Assembly: GCA_025057755.1 (NCBI GenBank)
Contig: JANWVC010000005.1
Coordinates: forward strand, 258,071 to 322,070
Direction of reading: 5' to 3'
Length of the DNA: 64,000 bases
From: Limisphaera sp.
GTDB taxonomy: Bacteria; Verrucomicrobiota; Verrucomicrobiia; Limisphaerales; Limisphaeraceae
Shown: piece by piece, positions 34,678-44,700 of the stretch
How positions within the stretch are numbered: the stretch's first letter is position 1
How the letters are laid out: every line of letters begins with the position of its first letter
Position numbers and translations under genes: made by a program
The notes under the pieces: model-generated
The model's database searches: none
The model's input: only the letters and a program-made list of their open reading frames with translations
What the model was told of the DNA's origin: nothing

Positions 34678-36549
34678 TCATCCGCCGGGCATCAATGTCT
34701 CGAAGTCACTCATGCTCCCGCCGTCCAAACAACAAGCAATGATCTGCCGTCCCAGCGGATCAAGCTCGGGCACGTCGAATTCGCGCAAACACTTCTCAAA
34801 GAATCGGCGCAAGATGGCGGCTCCGCGATCATAGGCTTCTTCACCTACCTCAGGCTGGGTTTCCACCTGCAGGAACCACCGGGCAATCTGAACTCCCTCC
34901 ACCTGCAACTGGTGCAGCACGTAACCCAGCAGATTGCATCGAGCCGGCCGCAACTGGTCGGGTCGGAACTTGGCTGGGCCTCGGCGTGCAAGATATTCAC
35001 GCGCAATCCATTGCGGCATAAACCCAACCCTCCATGCACCAATGTGTTGATTGGGCACCAAAATATGGCGCGTCTTGGGGCTGTCCAAAAACTGCCGCAG
35101 CAAAAGATTCGCCTGATCCACCTTTCGGCCCGTCGCAAAGGGCCAATAGGAACCCACACCTTCGCTGGACATGCCTTCGGTCTCTACGATGCTCGGGTTG
35201 GCGTGTCCCCGGGGCGATACGAGTCGCCACAACCATGCCAGGGCTGGTGGAAGAATGTGGAACAAGCCAATGATGCCGTATGTAGGTTTCTCCCGCGTAC
35301 AGGGAGGCGTTCGTACGCCAAAACTCCGAATGTCCACAGTCACGGGGCCTTCCACCACGCCCGGATAAATCTTGCGTGGCAATATGACACGCGGGTTGGG
35401 ACAGCGCACACCTGGAGCGTCTTCAATGTGTTCCCAGATCAACGCGCGGCTGCGCGGCACGGCGTCAATATTTAGAAATAATAAGGGCACGGGGGGCTCG
35501 GCACATAACTTTTCCAAATGCACATCCGTTCCGTAGTGTTCAATATGGTTGACCCTCACAAACCAGGCGCTCTCCGCATCCATGAGCGTCAATTTCCCCT
35601 CGCCTGATTGCACGGAAGGATGACACAGTGCCATGTCATCGGTGACAGCCCGCAATTCACAACCACGAGGAATTTGCAAGTACCGCCTTTCACCCGTGAC
35701 GAGATTCTCGCCCAAGAGGAGACGGCCATCGGGCTCCCGATGCACGTGCTCGAGCATTTCACTCTTCCCACCGCCGCTGGCCCCCTCATGCATGATCGTC
35801 ACCACGTTGTCGTACGGCGTGATCACTTGGACGGTGGAACAATGATTTGTGATCCAACCCTCGCGCTCACCCAATCCCAGTAACACACCATACACACCCT
35901 TTTTAGCGCTAGGGCCCGGGTACAGATTGTAAGAAAAAAGCTCGTGAAGACCGTTTCGGCGATTGTGGACCACTATTTGACGTCCATGGAAGTGCGTGTG
36001 ACGAAACGGTGGTGCCACATAAATGACGGCGCGCGGATGAAAATGGGGTGGCACCTCGTCCTTCCGCAAAATACCCTGCAGCATAGCCAGGCCCAGTGCA
36101 AAGAAACCTGCATTGGCTGGGGCGATCACCAGTGCGTCCAGTCCTGTGCCCGGCCCCCCAGCATGAAAAGCAAACATGGCCAGCTCTTGCTGCTTCAGCC
36201 ATTCAAATGTCAGTTGTCGCAACGGTTCGAAGGGAGCCCCAAACCGTTGCCGGAAGGTGGGCTTATCAGTGGGGGTATCATCGCCGATGACCATGCAATC
36301 CGGGTCCCGCCGCCGCATATATGGCTCCGGATAATTCGCCACTACACCGTTTCGGACCCTGGCCACCGTGGCTTCAACGACGCGACCTCGACCGGGCACC
36401 TCGTAGGCCACCTCAAACCAGTCTGAACCCGGTCCTCCACAGGCCAAATCGACTAATTGATCTGTGCTCTCGGCGATGACCAACTTCGGACATGCCTGAA
36501 GGACTTCTGCCGCCTCTGGCGGTGGTTGATAGATTGCTAATTCTCGCAT
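34678..36549 (-). CDS. DUF4914-type, PEP carboxykinase-like protein
   Basis: A 623-residue cytoplasmic protein. It carries a phosphate-binding loop HEGASGGGKSEMLEH at about residues 254-268, resembling the GxSGxGKT loop of phosphoenolpyruvate carboxykinases and HPr kinases. A downstream VTDDMAL block looks like the kinase-2 DD motif. Other marked segments are YEVPGRGRVVEATVARVRNGVVANYPEPYMRRRDPDCMVIGDD and SIVETEGMSSEGVGSYWPFATGR. I recall this layout as the DUF4914 family of Bacteroidetes and Verrucomicrobia, whose reaction is not established. The start ATG has AAAAGGT upstream and a good promoter about 180 bases ahead. It probably heads the purK-ilvD-purE-sbtAB operon. Confidence 0.65.
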   Translation of the reverse strand: MRELAIYQPPPEAAEVLQACPKLVIAESTDQLVDLACGGPGSDWFEVAYEVPGRGRVVEATVARVRNGVVANYPEPYMRRRDPDCMVIGDDTPTDKPTFRQRFGAPFEPLRQLTFEWLKQQELAMFAFHAGGPGTGLDALVIAPANAGFFALGLAMLQGILRKDEVPPHFHPRAVIYVAPPFRHTHFHGRQIVVHNRRNGLHELFSYNLYPGPSAKKGVYGVLLGLGEREGWITNHCSTVQVITPYDNVVTIMHEGASGGGKSEMLEHVHREPDGRLLLGENLVTGERRYLQIPRGCELRAVTDDMALCHPSVQSGEGKLTLMDAESAWFVRVNHIEHYGTDVHLEKLCAEPPVPLLFLNIDAVPRSRALIWEHIEDAPGVRCPNPRVILPRKIYPGVVEGPVTVDIRSFGVRTPPCTREKPTYGIIGLFHILPPALAWLWRLVSPRGHANPSIVETEGMSSEGVGSYWPFATGRKVDQANLLLRQFLDSPKTRHILVPNQHIGAWRVGFMPQWIAREYLARRGPAKFRPDQLRPARCNLLGYVLHQLQVEGVQIARWFLQVETQPEVGEEAYDRGAAILRRFFEKCLREFDVPELDPLGRQIIACCLDGGSMSDFETLMPGG

Positions 36550-36731
36550 TTCGGACCTTTTCCCCCCGGCCGGGCTCGATGCCTTGCCACATCCGGCGCC
36601 CCAACCCGTTTCATCAGTTCCTGAATTGTTTCTGGATTCAGGCAGCTCCGAACCTTGGGCGCCTCACTTCCGTCGCGCTGGGATACGGCACACCCCCATC
36701 GATTGGATCTCGAGCCCGGACGGGTCAAAAC

Positions 36732-36759
36732 CATATATTCACGCCACTTGAAGTGTCAA
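36732..36759 (-). promoter_or_regulatory. Sigma70-type promoter upstream of the DUF4914-pur-sbt operon
   Basis: On the minus strand TTGACA (36759-36754, full consensus) is followed after 16 bases by TATATG (36737-36732). A start near 36725 would leave a leader of about 175 nt ahead of the DUF4914 ATG, long enough to hold a regulatory element, although no known riboswitch was recognised in it. Confidence 0.6.
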
Positions 36760-38333
36760 GGTAACCCTACTCCGCAACGCTGCGCAATGTGTTCCGTGAT
36801 GAAAATCAAGCAATCTTGCAGCAAGACGACAGGAAACGAATGATCGAACCCTCGGACACTGCCCTTACGGCCATCCTCGGCAGCCGTCATCCGCCGCTCA
36901 ATGTTTAGGAAACGCATCCCGTGCGAGCTTTCCTGCCAGCCCAGACGCCTCGAGAAACAGCCGTGCACGAAACCACCCTCTCATTCTTTAACGCCCACAC
37001 AGGTCGAGGTACTTTTAGATCCCTGACTGGCCCCTGCCAGCAAACTACCCACCACGAGCACCCATGAGTGCCTCCCCCGTAAGGGCCAGCCCAAGAGAAT
37101 CACTTCGCCTCATGAATCATTCCGCCGCACGTCTTTTGGCCGAAACAAAAAATCGGACTTCGTCACACGATCCCTGAACCCTGCTAACCAAGCCAAGGTC
37201 GGAAAGCACCCATGAACCATGATCGTCCATTCCCATCGCGCCTGATCACGCACAGGCTCGTCATCGGGCAGTCCGTAGCCAAAAGACGGCCTCTTGGGCA
37301 AAGCAGCACCGACTCTTCGGCTGATCCGCACAGATCGTTAAATCATGGTCAGCAATTGATGCATTCCTCCGCTGGTTGCAGCCACTCGCGCCTCACTGAT
37401 CCTATCCCATGGAAATGAGATTTGGCCGGCTCTCGTTGCACTCTGAACCCAAGTCTTCCCAAGGCAAGCTCGCAGCATGCAGGAATTGTTGGGATCAACT
37501 TGCAAAGCTGGGGCCTTGCGAACCGGAAGTCTCGCCGCGCTGGTCTTCTGACATGATCAAAGCACCCATGCACTTGAAGAGCCGGAAAGCCATCGCTTGC
37601 CTTTCCGACCCAATCGGCCGATAGCGCCCGACTTCAAATGCCTTTATTACTCCGTGCGTTCCTGACCAGTACAGTTACACTCTCCCGCCTCCCATCCACA
37701 CCTTTAGCCCCATGTCTTTTTGACGTGAAGTTTTTGCAGCTTGGTTCACATAAAGACGCGTCGCGCTCCCTCGTGCTCCCCGGGATGCGCATGAGCCCGT
37801 AGGGAATATGCGAACGTGTCGAGCGCAACCACGACCCGCCCCTCGATTGAGTAATTTCCCAACATCAGATGAAGCCCGCAAGCAGCCAGTCAACTCTGCC
37901 CCAATTCTCCTCCAAGGCGATCTGGACCAAAACCAGCTTTGGCGCGCTCTCTCCATGCCCTATTCCCCGTTCCACATCCGACCACAAAGAAAGAAACGAA
38001 ATTATCACCAACAAATCGTCAGTGTTTTTTTACAGTTTTCAAGGAGCGAGCAAATCTTCGAGCCCTGAACTCCTAACGTTCAGATCATCAGGACGTTGAA
38101 ACTCCATGCCTGGTGCCGCATCGAGAGCTGTCTGCGTTTCTCTCCAATACAGTGTTGGCCCAAGCTTTTAGCAAGGTAACTGGACTTGCATAAAGTATCG
38201 GATGAGAAAAGGTCCCTGCTTCACTATGTCACTACAGTTTAACAATCCATTGCTTAGAAATGGAGTAACACTAATTGTTCCCCCGCTTTCAATTCCCATA
38301 GGCCGCCCAATCTCCGGCACAAATCATGTTTCA
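36760..38333. other. Long noncoding stretch with clustered short repeat
   Basis: About 1.6 kb without a convincing gene on either strand. The 10-base word AGCACCCATG occurs three times within about 510 bases (37057-37066, 37205-37214, 37561-37570); twice it is preceded by AA. The right-hand part becomes more AT-rich toward 38000-38330. No transposase remnant, tRNA or known RNA family is seen. Confidence 0.4.
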
Positions 38334-38362
38334 TTGACAAGCTGACCAAAATTTGATCTTAT
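38334..38362 (+). promoter_or_regulatory. Sigma70-type promoter upstream of the sorting-signal protein
   Basis: TTGACA (38334-38339) and TCTTAT (38357-38362) are separated by 17 bases. A start near 38369 would leave only a few bases before the ATG at 38377. Either the leader is very short, or translation starts at a nearby downstream ATG (38398 or 38401) that has GGTGGG ahead of it. Confidence 0.5.
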
Positions 38363-38376
38363 CGGACACGGAAACA

Positions 38377-39078
38377 ATGCAACGGATCCTGGTGGGAATG
38401 ATGGGCGTGGGCGTTAGCCTCCTAAATTTGGGGGCTACGCCAATCGTACCAAGCTATGACACGTTTGGGCCTCTCCCGGCAGCGACTTTTGGGGGCAGCG
38501 GCATTCCAAACCATGCAGTTGCCGTGAGCACCTATTCCGGGGTCATTCTCGCTTTGACGGCCCACCAGCGCTATTTCAATCCGACGGTAAGCAACAATGG
38601 GGCTGGCGATTTTTACGCTGTAGCGGGCGGTGATGTGTACAGTGTCCCTCCGATGCCTGTTTATGGCCGCTGGAACTTTGGTTTTTATATCAAGAACGAT
38701 TCGTCCACGATTTACGTGGTGGACTTGCTTTACGACTCCGATCCTGGAGCAGGCACGGACGCCTCGCAGCATGGGATTTTGCGCCAGAGGCTCATGGGCA
38801 ATACCTTGTTACAAGATTCATGGAACTTGGGGATGAACTTCCTGTACACGCCTGCCATCTGGATGACCGGTTTTCTTACTCCTCCCAGCTACGGCAGTTT
38901 CAATCCTAATGTTGGAGGTGAGTACACCTTCGCTTTGATCTTGAGGGATTCGAACCTTGTCGAACTCGATCGGGCTGCCATCCGGGTCAACGTCCGCCTC
39001 CCTGACGCCGGTGGCACCACCGGGCTTCTATTCTTTGGGCTGCTCGGCTTGATCGGGCTGCGCCGAACGGCCAAGTAG
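38377..39078 (+). CDS. Exosortase-type substrate with VPDSG-like (LPDAGGT) C-terminal signal
   Basis: Secreted protein of about 233 residues. The N-terminus MQRILVGMMGVGVSLLNLGATP is a signal peptide. The centre is beta-rich with many Tyr, Asn and Gly residues. The C-terminus has the tripartite sorting layout: motif LPDAGGT, hydrophobic helix TGLLFFGLLGLIGL, then the basic tail RRTAK. This matches the VPDSG/PEP-CTERM signals recognised by exosortases, which cleave and anchor or release surface proteins. No exosortase gene is in the window. A strong hairpin terminator follows the stop codon. Confidence 0.85.
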   Translation: MQRILVGMMGVGVSLLNLGATPIVPSYDTFGPLPAATFGGSGIPNHAVAVSTYSGVILALTAHQRYFNPTVSNNGAGDFYAVAGGDVYSVPPMPVYGRWNFGFYIKNDSSTIYVVDLLYDSDPGAGTDASQHGILRQRLMGNTLLQDSWNLGMNFLYTPAIWMTGFLTPPSYGSFNPNVGGEYTFALILRDSNLVELDRAAIRVNVRLPDAGGTTGLLFFGLLGLIGLRRTAK

Positions 39079-39113
39079 CGTGGGATCTTCTCTGTCTCCG
39101 ATCTGATTACACA

Positions 39114-39145
39114 GGCCACCCTGATGAAGGGTGGCCACATTTCTT
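39114..39145 (+). terminator. Rho-independent-like terminator after the sorting-signal gene
   Basis: A perfect 9-bp stem, GGCCACCCT (39114-39122) and AGGGTGGCC (39128-39136), closes a GATGA loop and is followed by ACATTTCTTT. It lies 36 bases after the stop codon of the upstream gene. The T tract is interrupted, so efficiency is uncertain. Confidence 0.75.
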
Positions 39146-39538
39146 TGGATGGCTAGCCTACTAATCTTGGATTCATCCAGTCACTTCGAAAAAGTTGTCC
39201 GACCAGCTCAGTTCTCCTTGAGTCTAGTTCGTCGTGGTTGTTGATTGGGTTGAATGCCATTTAAATGTTGGCTCAGGTCCATCCCAGCCGCGGGTACTAG
39301 CCATGGAAACGCGGCGCCGCTTCGTGCTGCCTAGCTCTTTCTGCTGTTGAGGCTGTTTAAAAAAGTACGGTCAATATGAACCGTCGAACACTCGTGCTAA
39401 TTCAGTTTAACAACCCGCTCGGACATGGGCAGCCGTATTCCTACCGCATATAGGCATTTTCCGTAGAGATGTTTCCGCACATTACTGATGGCACGCTTTT
39501 TAATTCACAGCGATGGTTAGGAAGGCGCGAGGTGGTTC
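39146..39538. other. Intergenic stretch, no gene seen
   Basis: About 390 relatively AT-rich bases between the terminator and the next gene. A GAGGTGG ribosome binding site lies directly before the ATG at 39539. No promoter was assigned with confidence. Confidence 0.4.
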
Positions 39539-40105
39539 ATGAACAGCGGCGATCTGCTCACATCAAGCGGTTCTGAGGTCATCAAGGCCTTCCTCCTCTA
39601 CGATGATGCAGCATGGGCCTCCATGGCCAAGGTGCTATTGGAACAAGTCGTTCAACAATGCGAGGAGTCGGGCGTGAGTGTGATCCCATGGCGGGCTGAT
39701 CTTCTCTCCCCAACCGGTTTTGCAGACGCTGCATTGGCTGAGGCTCTGGACGCTCCATTGATGGTAATAGCCCTGGCTCGAACTGGTTTTCTCCCCATGA
39801 AGCTGCTGGACTGGCTGGAGGTTTGGGCCGGCTGTCGAACTGTTCCTGATGCGGCCATGGGCCTCATCACCTCTTCCAACTTGAGGGTGAGCGCTCCATT
39901 GATTCGCTCTGAGCTGGAAGCTTTGGCCCATCGGCATGGTATCAGTTGGTTGGGTGCACTGGAGGCCGACGCCGAGGGCGAGATCAAGTCCGAATCAGAA
40001 GCACTGACGGAAGGGTTGCAGGTCCGCGAGCAAGTAGTCACTCCGGTCTTGCGGAACATTATGAGCGGTCCGGCTCCCTATCGCTTTTACGGCTTGAACG
40101 AATAG
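39539..40105 (+). CDS. Conserved-looking hypothetical protein, receiver-like fold possible
   Basis: A 188-residue soluble protein with a good ribosome binding site (GAGGTGG, 4 bases before the ATG). The layout is alternating: VIKAFLLYDDAAWASMAKVLLEQVV, then VSVIPWRADLL, ADAALAEALDAPLMVIALART, LLDWLEVWAGCRT and DAAMGLITSSN, then a final acidic segment. This resembles the alternating beta-alpha order of a response-regulator-like or flavodoxin-like fold, with a YDD near the first strand. Assignment to a family is not possible by eye. No membrane segment or signal peptide is present. Confidence 0.6.
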   Translation: MNSGDLLTSSGSEVIKAFLLYDDAAWASMAKVLLEQVVQQCEESGVSVIPWRADLLSPTGFADAALAEALDAPLMVIALARTGFLPMKLLDWLEVWAGCRTVPDAAMGLITSSNLRVSAPLIRSELEALAHRHGISWLGALEADAEGEIKSESEALTEGLQVREQVVTPVLRNIMSGPAPYRFYGLNE

Positions 40106-40454
40106 GACTCAGGGTATCAACAGGAGGCGGGCACACGGCTTAAGCGCCGGCTCTTGTGCGGTGTTTAGAGGGTTGTCAGAGCCGGTCAGTGTCTCTTCAG
40201 GTGAAGTCTTGTTCATTCCTTGGGGGTTGACAAATGCCACGAGGGCTGGATCCCAGCGCCTTTCAAGTTTTGTCCAAGCGAAACCCTATGAGAGAGGGCG
40301 GAGTAGGCGCTCAGGATCGTATTCACGCACCATCAGGCCTCTGCACTCACTGCAGAGGTATGGCTTTGTTAATCCTTTGGGGTCTGCAAAGCTGAAAGAG
40401 CAGCTCTTAAACTGACCATCCGCAATCGAGTCTGAAGGAGCCGGAGCGTCTCCC
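40106..40454. other. Intergenic stretch, no confident gene
   Basis: About 350 bases. Two similar segments with TTGTT..(T)CCTTTGGGG or CCTTGGGGG lie about 155 bases apart (near 40211 and 40366), hinting at a weak internal duplication. A minus-strand frame at 40286-40546 contains a CxxC but overlaps the next gene's putative start region and is not counted. Confidence 0.3.
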
Positions 40455-41714
40455 ATGGGTTTTTTATCTCCTTTTGCGTTTGAGTACGTGCGAAGCGCGC
40501 GCAAAGGTCCGATTGCCCGGCTCATTGTGGTTTTCTTGACAGCCAACCTGACGACTGTTTGCCTTCACCTGATGCGAGCCTGTATTGCGAGTCGAGTCAG
40601 GCACTCAAGCATGGCTATTGCGGTTCTGGCATCACTCTTGGTCCATGAGCCAGCATGGCAGGGCTGCTCACAGACCGCCGAGATGCGAATGGCATGCGCC
40701 TCGATTCGTTTCCATCAAGGAACTGAGCCGATCGGGCTGTTTACATTGGACCTTTCTTCGCTGCCGGGACGGGTGAACGGCGAGCTGTTCCCCATTTTTC
40801 AAGCCACGCCCTACACGCATGTAAGTATTTTGACCCTGACGGATCAGACGTCTTCGGAGGAAGCGCTTGGAAACATAATCCTGGAAGTGCCCGCGCAGGA
40901 TGGCGACGCGGATGGAATTCCCGATTTTTTTGAGGTGAATTTTTCTGTTCAATCCACAACGCGCGGCAGTTATACAATCCAAGGCTACGGCCGAGGGGTA
41001 GTAGAAGCACGATGGAGTCGGTCGGCCGGCCATGCGACGGGAACCTGCATTTTCGAGTTCCGACTCAACGCTTTTCAGTCCTTGGCGGTGTTCACGCACA
41101 CCTTTGAGCTCATGGAATACTTCGGGCCGCTCCGCTACAACATTGGCCGCGGAGGAGTGTCAGCCACTCTTTCACTAGCCCGGGTAGCTGCAGAGGGTTC
41201 TCTCCAGAGCGCCCAGGTACGGCTGCATCGGTCGGCCGACGATCCGACTCACGGCCTGGTCTTCGAGCCGGGCGCATGGTTGGACGAGTTTTCGCAAATC
41301 TGGCCCCATGGGACGAACTATCTGTTTCGAGGTGACCAGCCGGGGAATCTCTACACGGGCTATTTTGATTTTGAAGACGGCTGGTCTGGGACGCCAGAAG
41401 CAGACTACCGAACCTGGTTTTGTGCGGTCCGAGATCCGAACGATTCCGATGGAGACGGGATTCCCAATCTGAGCGACGATCCAATTGCTGACTTTAGGGC
41501 CACTCGTTTGTGGATGCGTCGGGCGGGTACATGGCTGGAATTGGGGATCGAGGCTTCGGCTGTTCCCCTGTCCTGTCAGTTGCTGGCAACGGCTCGGCTG
41601 GATGTTCCAGATTGGAACGTAGTGCTCAGCGCCGCGGTGACCAATCCGTCCCAAGTGCTGCTCCGATTCCAGCCAACCGGAAATGCCGGTTTTTGGCGGC
41701 TTCGAGTTTACTAG
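40455..41714 (+). CDS. Secreted protein with thrombospondin type 3 calcium motifs
   Basis: A predicted extracellular protein, 419 residues from the ATG at 40455. A signal-like stretch at residues 53-65 (MAIAVLASLLVHE) suggests the real start may be 40611 (about 367 residues). Two aspartate-rich calcium loops of the thrombospondin type 3 kind are visible: DGDADGIPD near the middle and NDSDGDGIPN near residue 340. The rest is beta-rich and ends NAGFWRLRVY, a tail seen in many Verrucomicrobial surface proteins. No enzymatic motif is recognised. It ends 15 bases before the AddA-like gene and may share its transcript. Confidence 0.65.
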   Translation: MGFLSPFAFEYVRSARKGPIARLIVVFLTANLTTVCLHLMRACIASRVRHSSMAIAVLASLLVHEPAWQGCSQTAEMRMACASIRFHQGTEPIGLFTLDLSSLPGRVNGELFPIFQATPYTHVSILTLTDQTSSEEALGNIILEVPAQDGDADGIPDFFEVNFSVQSTTRGSYTIQGYGRGVVEARWSRSAGHATGTCIFEFRLNAFQSLAVFTHTFELMEYFGPLRYNIGRGGVSATLSLARVAAEGSLQSAQVRLHRSADDPTHGLVFEPGAWLDEFSQIWPHGTNYLFRGDQPGNLYTGYFDFEDGWSGTPEADYRTWFCAVRDPNDSDGDGIPNLSDDPIADFRATRLWMRRAGTWLELGIEASAVPLSCQLLATARLDVPDWNVVLSAAVTNPSQVLLRFQPTGNAGFWRLRVY

Positions 41715-41729
41715 AGTTGGCACCCTGAC

Positions 41730-44700
41730 ATGAGTCCCAGCCTCTGTAATCCGGAATATGTCGACTCCGAACTGACGAAAAACCAAGCCTTGGCGGTTCA
41801 GGCTGTTGGCAATGTGTTGGTCATGGCCGGCGCAGGGACGGGCAAGACTCGCACGTTGGTGGAGCGGATATTGCACTTGCTGGTGCCCCCCCAACAGGCG
41901 GCCGCGATGGCAGGTCATGGGACCGCTCCTTGTCGCGTGACGGAACTGTTGGTGGTGACTTTTACCGAGGCGGCTGCTGCTGAACTTCGAGAGCGAATCC
42001 GTCTTCGGCTGGAGGATGCAGTCAGGAGCGACTCAGGAACACGATGGCGTGAGCAGTTGGCCTTATTGGACAGTTCCTCGATTGGGACGCTCCACAGCTT
42101 TTGCTACCGGTTGATCGCTGACCATTTTGCTGATCTTGAGCTGGATCCCCGTCTGACTGTGATCGAGGAGGGTCAAGCCTCGCTGCTGCAACGCGAGGTA
42201 CTTGAGGAACTATTGGAAACGATCCTGAATTCCCAAGGTGAACAAGCAGCAGCGTTACGATGGGCGTTCTTGGAGAATTTCCGAGCGGATTTAGCTCGGC
42301 TCCGAGAATGGGTCTTACGCGTTCATGCGTTTGCCCAGAGCTTGCAAAACCCCGCGGCTTGGTACGACGCACAGGCAGCTTTATTGTCGGAATCGTCTCC
42401 CAAGCAATGGCAAAACTGGCTGGGTCATGCCTTCAAGTTCTGGTACGAACGATGGTTGGGTCGTCTTCAGGAGGAAACCAAACAAGGGAATCGTGCTGCG
42501 CAACTCATTGACGGAATCCTTCAACACGAGCAACTTACGTTGGCCGAACCGCTGTCCTCCTCCGTGGACGTGCAGCGTTGGGCCAACGTTTGCGCTTCAT
42601 GCTTGGCCGAAGTGGATCGAGCCGTAAAGGCCAAGGAGGTTCGGAAAAAGGATTGTGCCAGTCTAGGGGGGTGCTTGGATGACCTTCGTTATCTCCACCG
42701 TTTACTTCACGGCGACACCGGTTCAGCAAGCGCCAATAGGAAAGCGTTGGTGGTGGATTGGGACCGCATGCGGCGGCCCATGCTTGCGTTACTGCGATTA
42801 TCCCAAGCTTTTGGCAACGCCTACGCGGCGGCGAAGCGCCAACGCGGTTGGCTGGACTTCGCCGACTTGGAGCAGTTTGCTCTTGTGTTACTGTGGGATC
42901 ACGGAAGGGGCCAGCCAACGGATTTGGCACGGCGGTTACGCCATCGGTATCGTTGGATCTTTGTGGACGAGTACCAAGACATCAACCCGGCGCAAGACCT
43001 CATTCTGCGTGCATTATGCCGAGACGAACCGTTGGGCAACCGCTTTTTGGTCGGCGACGTGAAGCAAAGTATTTACCAGTTTCGTCGGGCGAATCCAAAG
43101 ATTTTCCGTGATTACGCAGAACAGTGGCAAACTGGGACACAGAAGGGGGTGATCTTTCTGCGGGAAAACTTCCGCAGCCGGCCCGAACTATTGCGATTTG
43201 TCAACGAAGTGTTCAGCCGACTCATGCATGAAGAGGTCGGTGGTGTCAGTTATGGTCAGGAAGCACGTCTGGAGCCAGGCTCGCCCGCGCCCGCGGTCGG
43301 AGGCGTAACCCTAAAACCTGCGGTAGAGGTCTGGATTTGGCAACCGTCCGAGCGCTCCTTGACGGTCTCCGCCTCCACAGAGCCGACTGAAGCAGAGGAC
43401 TTCCAAGTGGACGCTTGGACCCAAGCAGAGCGAGAGGCGCGGTTTGTGGCCTTACGGTTACGGCAATTGAAACGACGCCATTGGCTGGTGCGGGATCCTA
43501 AAACCGGTCTTCCGCGGCCGGTTCGGTTTTCTGACATGGCAGTTTTGTTGCGATCCCCGGCTCCCAAGACCGAAATCTATGTGCGACAGTTTGAGGAAGC
43601 GGGCGTGCCCTTGGAAGTTCCACAAAAAGGGTTTTTCCAATCATTGCCTGTATCCGATCTGCTGAATCTTTTGCGCCTGCTGGATAACCCGATTCAGGAT
43701 TTGCCTCTCCTGGCCGTGCTGCGCTCTCCGCTGGTGGGGCTTTCGATGGACGAACTGGCCTGGATTTGCGCGCAGGATCGCAACCTGCCCGTCTGGCAAC
43801 GCATGTGCCGATGGACAAGGCGTGCGGAACCGGATCCTGAATGTCCGATTGACACAGACGGCTTGCGCAAAGTTCTGCAAGGTTTCATCCATCAGCACGC
43901 GCGATGGCGTCAGTTGGCGCGACAACGTTCTGTAAGTGCTTGCCTGGAGGCCATCTTAACCGAAACGCGCTACCTGGATTGGATAGCCACCCGTCCCGAA
44001 GGGCGAATCCATCAAATGCAATTGGAACGATGCCTGGAGTTGGCGCGAGAGCACGATCGAATATACGGAGGTGGCTTGCACCAATTCTTGGACCACTTGG
44101 AGGCTTTCGACGATTGCGGGGCTGAACCCGAAGTCGGGTTAGTCGGTGGGTCAGATGCAGTTCGACTTTTGAGCATTCATCAAAGCAAGGGTCTTGAGTT
44201 TCCGGTTGTGGTGGTTGCGGATTTGTCCAAGCCTTTCAATCTGCAGGATCTTCAGTCCGAGGTACTGGTGGATGAGGAGTACGGTCTGTCGGCAAAAATC
44301 CGAACAGCGGATGGTCGGCAAAGTTATCCATCCCTCAGTTACTGGCTGGCTCGGCAGCGTCAGTGGAGAGAAAAGATAGGTGAGGAAATCCGGCTGATGT
44401 ACGTGGCGTGCACGCGTGCCCGTGATTACCTCTTACTTACCGGACAGGCGCCAGCTCGCATGTATGAAACGGGCTCTGGTCGATGGGACGCTGCGCGGCT
44501 CCTGGATGCTCGCTCTTCCATGGATTTATACTTGCCAGTGTTTCAGGAGCTGGGATTACCGGCGCCGCAAAAGGACGCACAGGTACTGATGGGGTCCACC
44601 CTGCACTTTCAGTATGGGTGGTTGCCGGCCGAACAAACGGAACCGCCCGAAGATTCCATCACTGAGGAAGCTCGACCCCCCGCCGCGATACAATCACGGA

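Noticed and set aside
40286-40546. Minus-strand small protein with a CxxC
   Set aside because: It overlaps the start region of the plus-strand secreted protein and has no recognised family or ribosome binding site.
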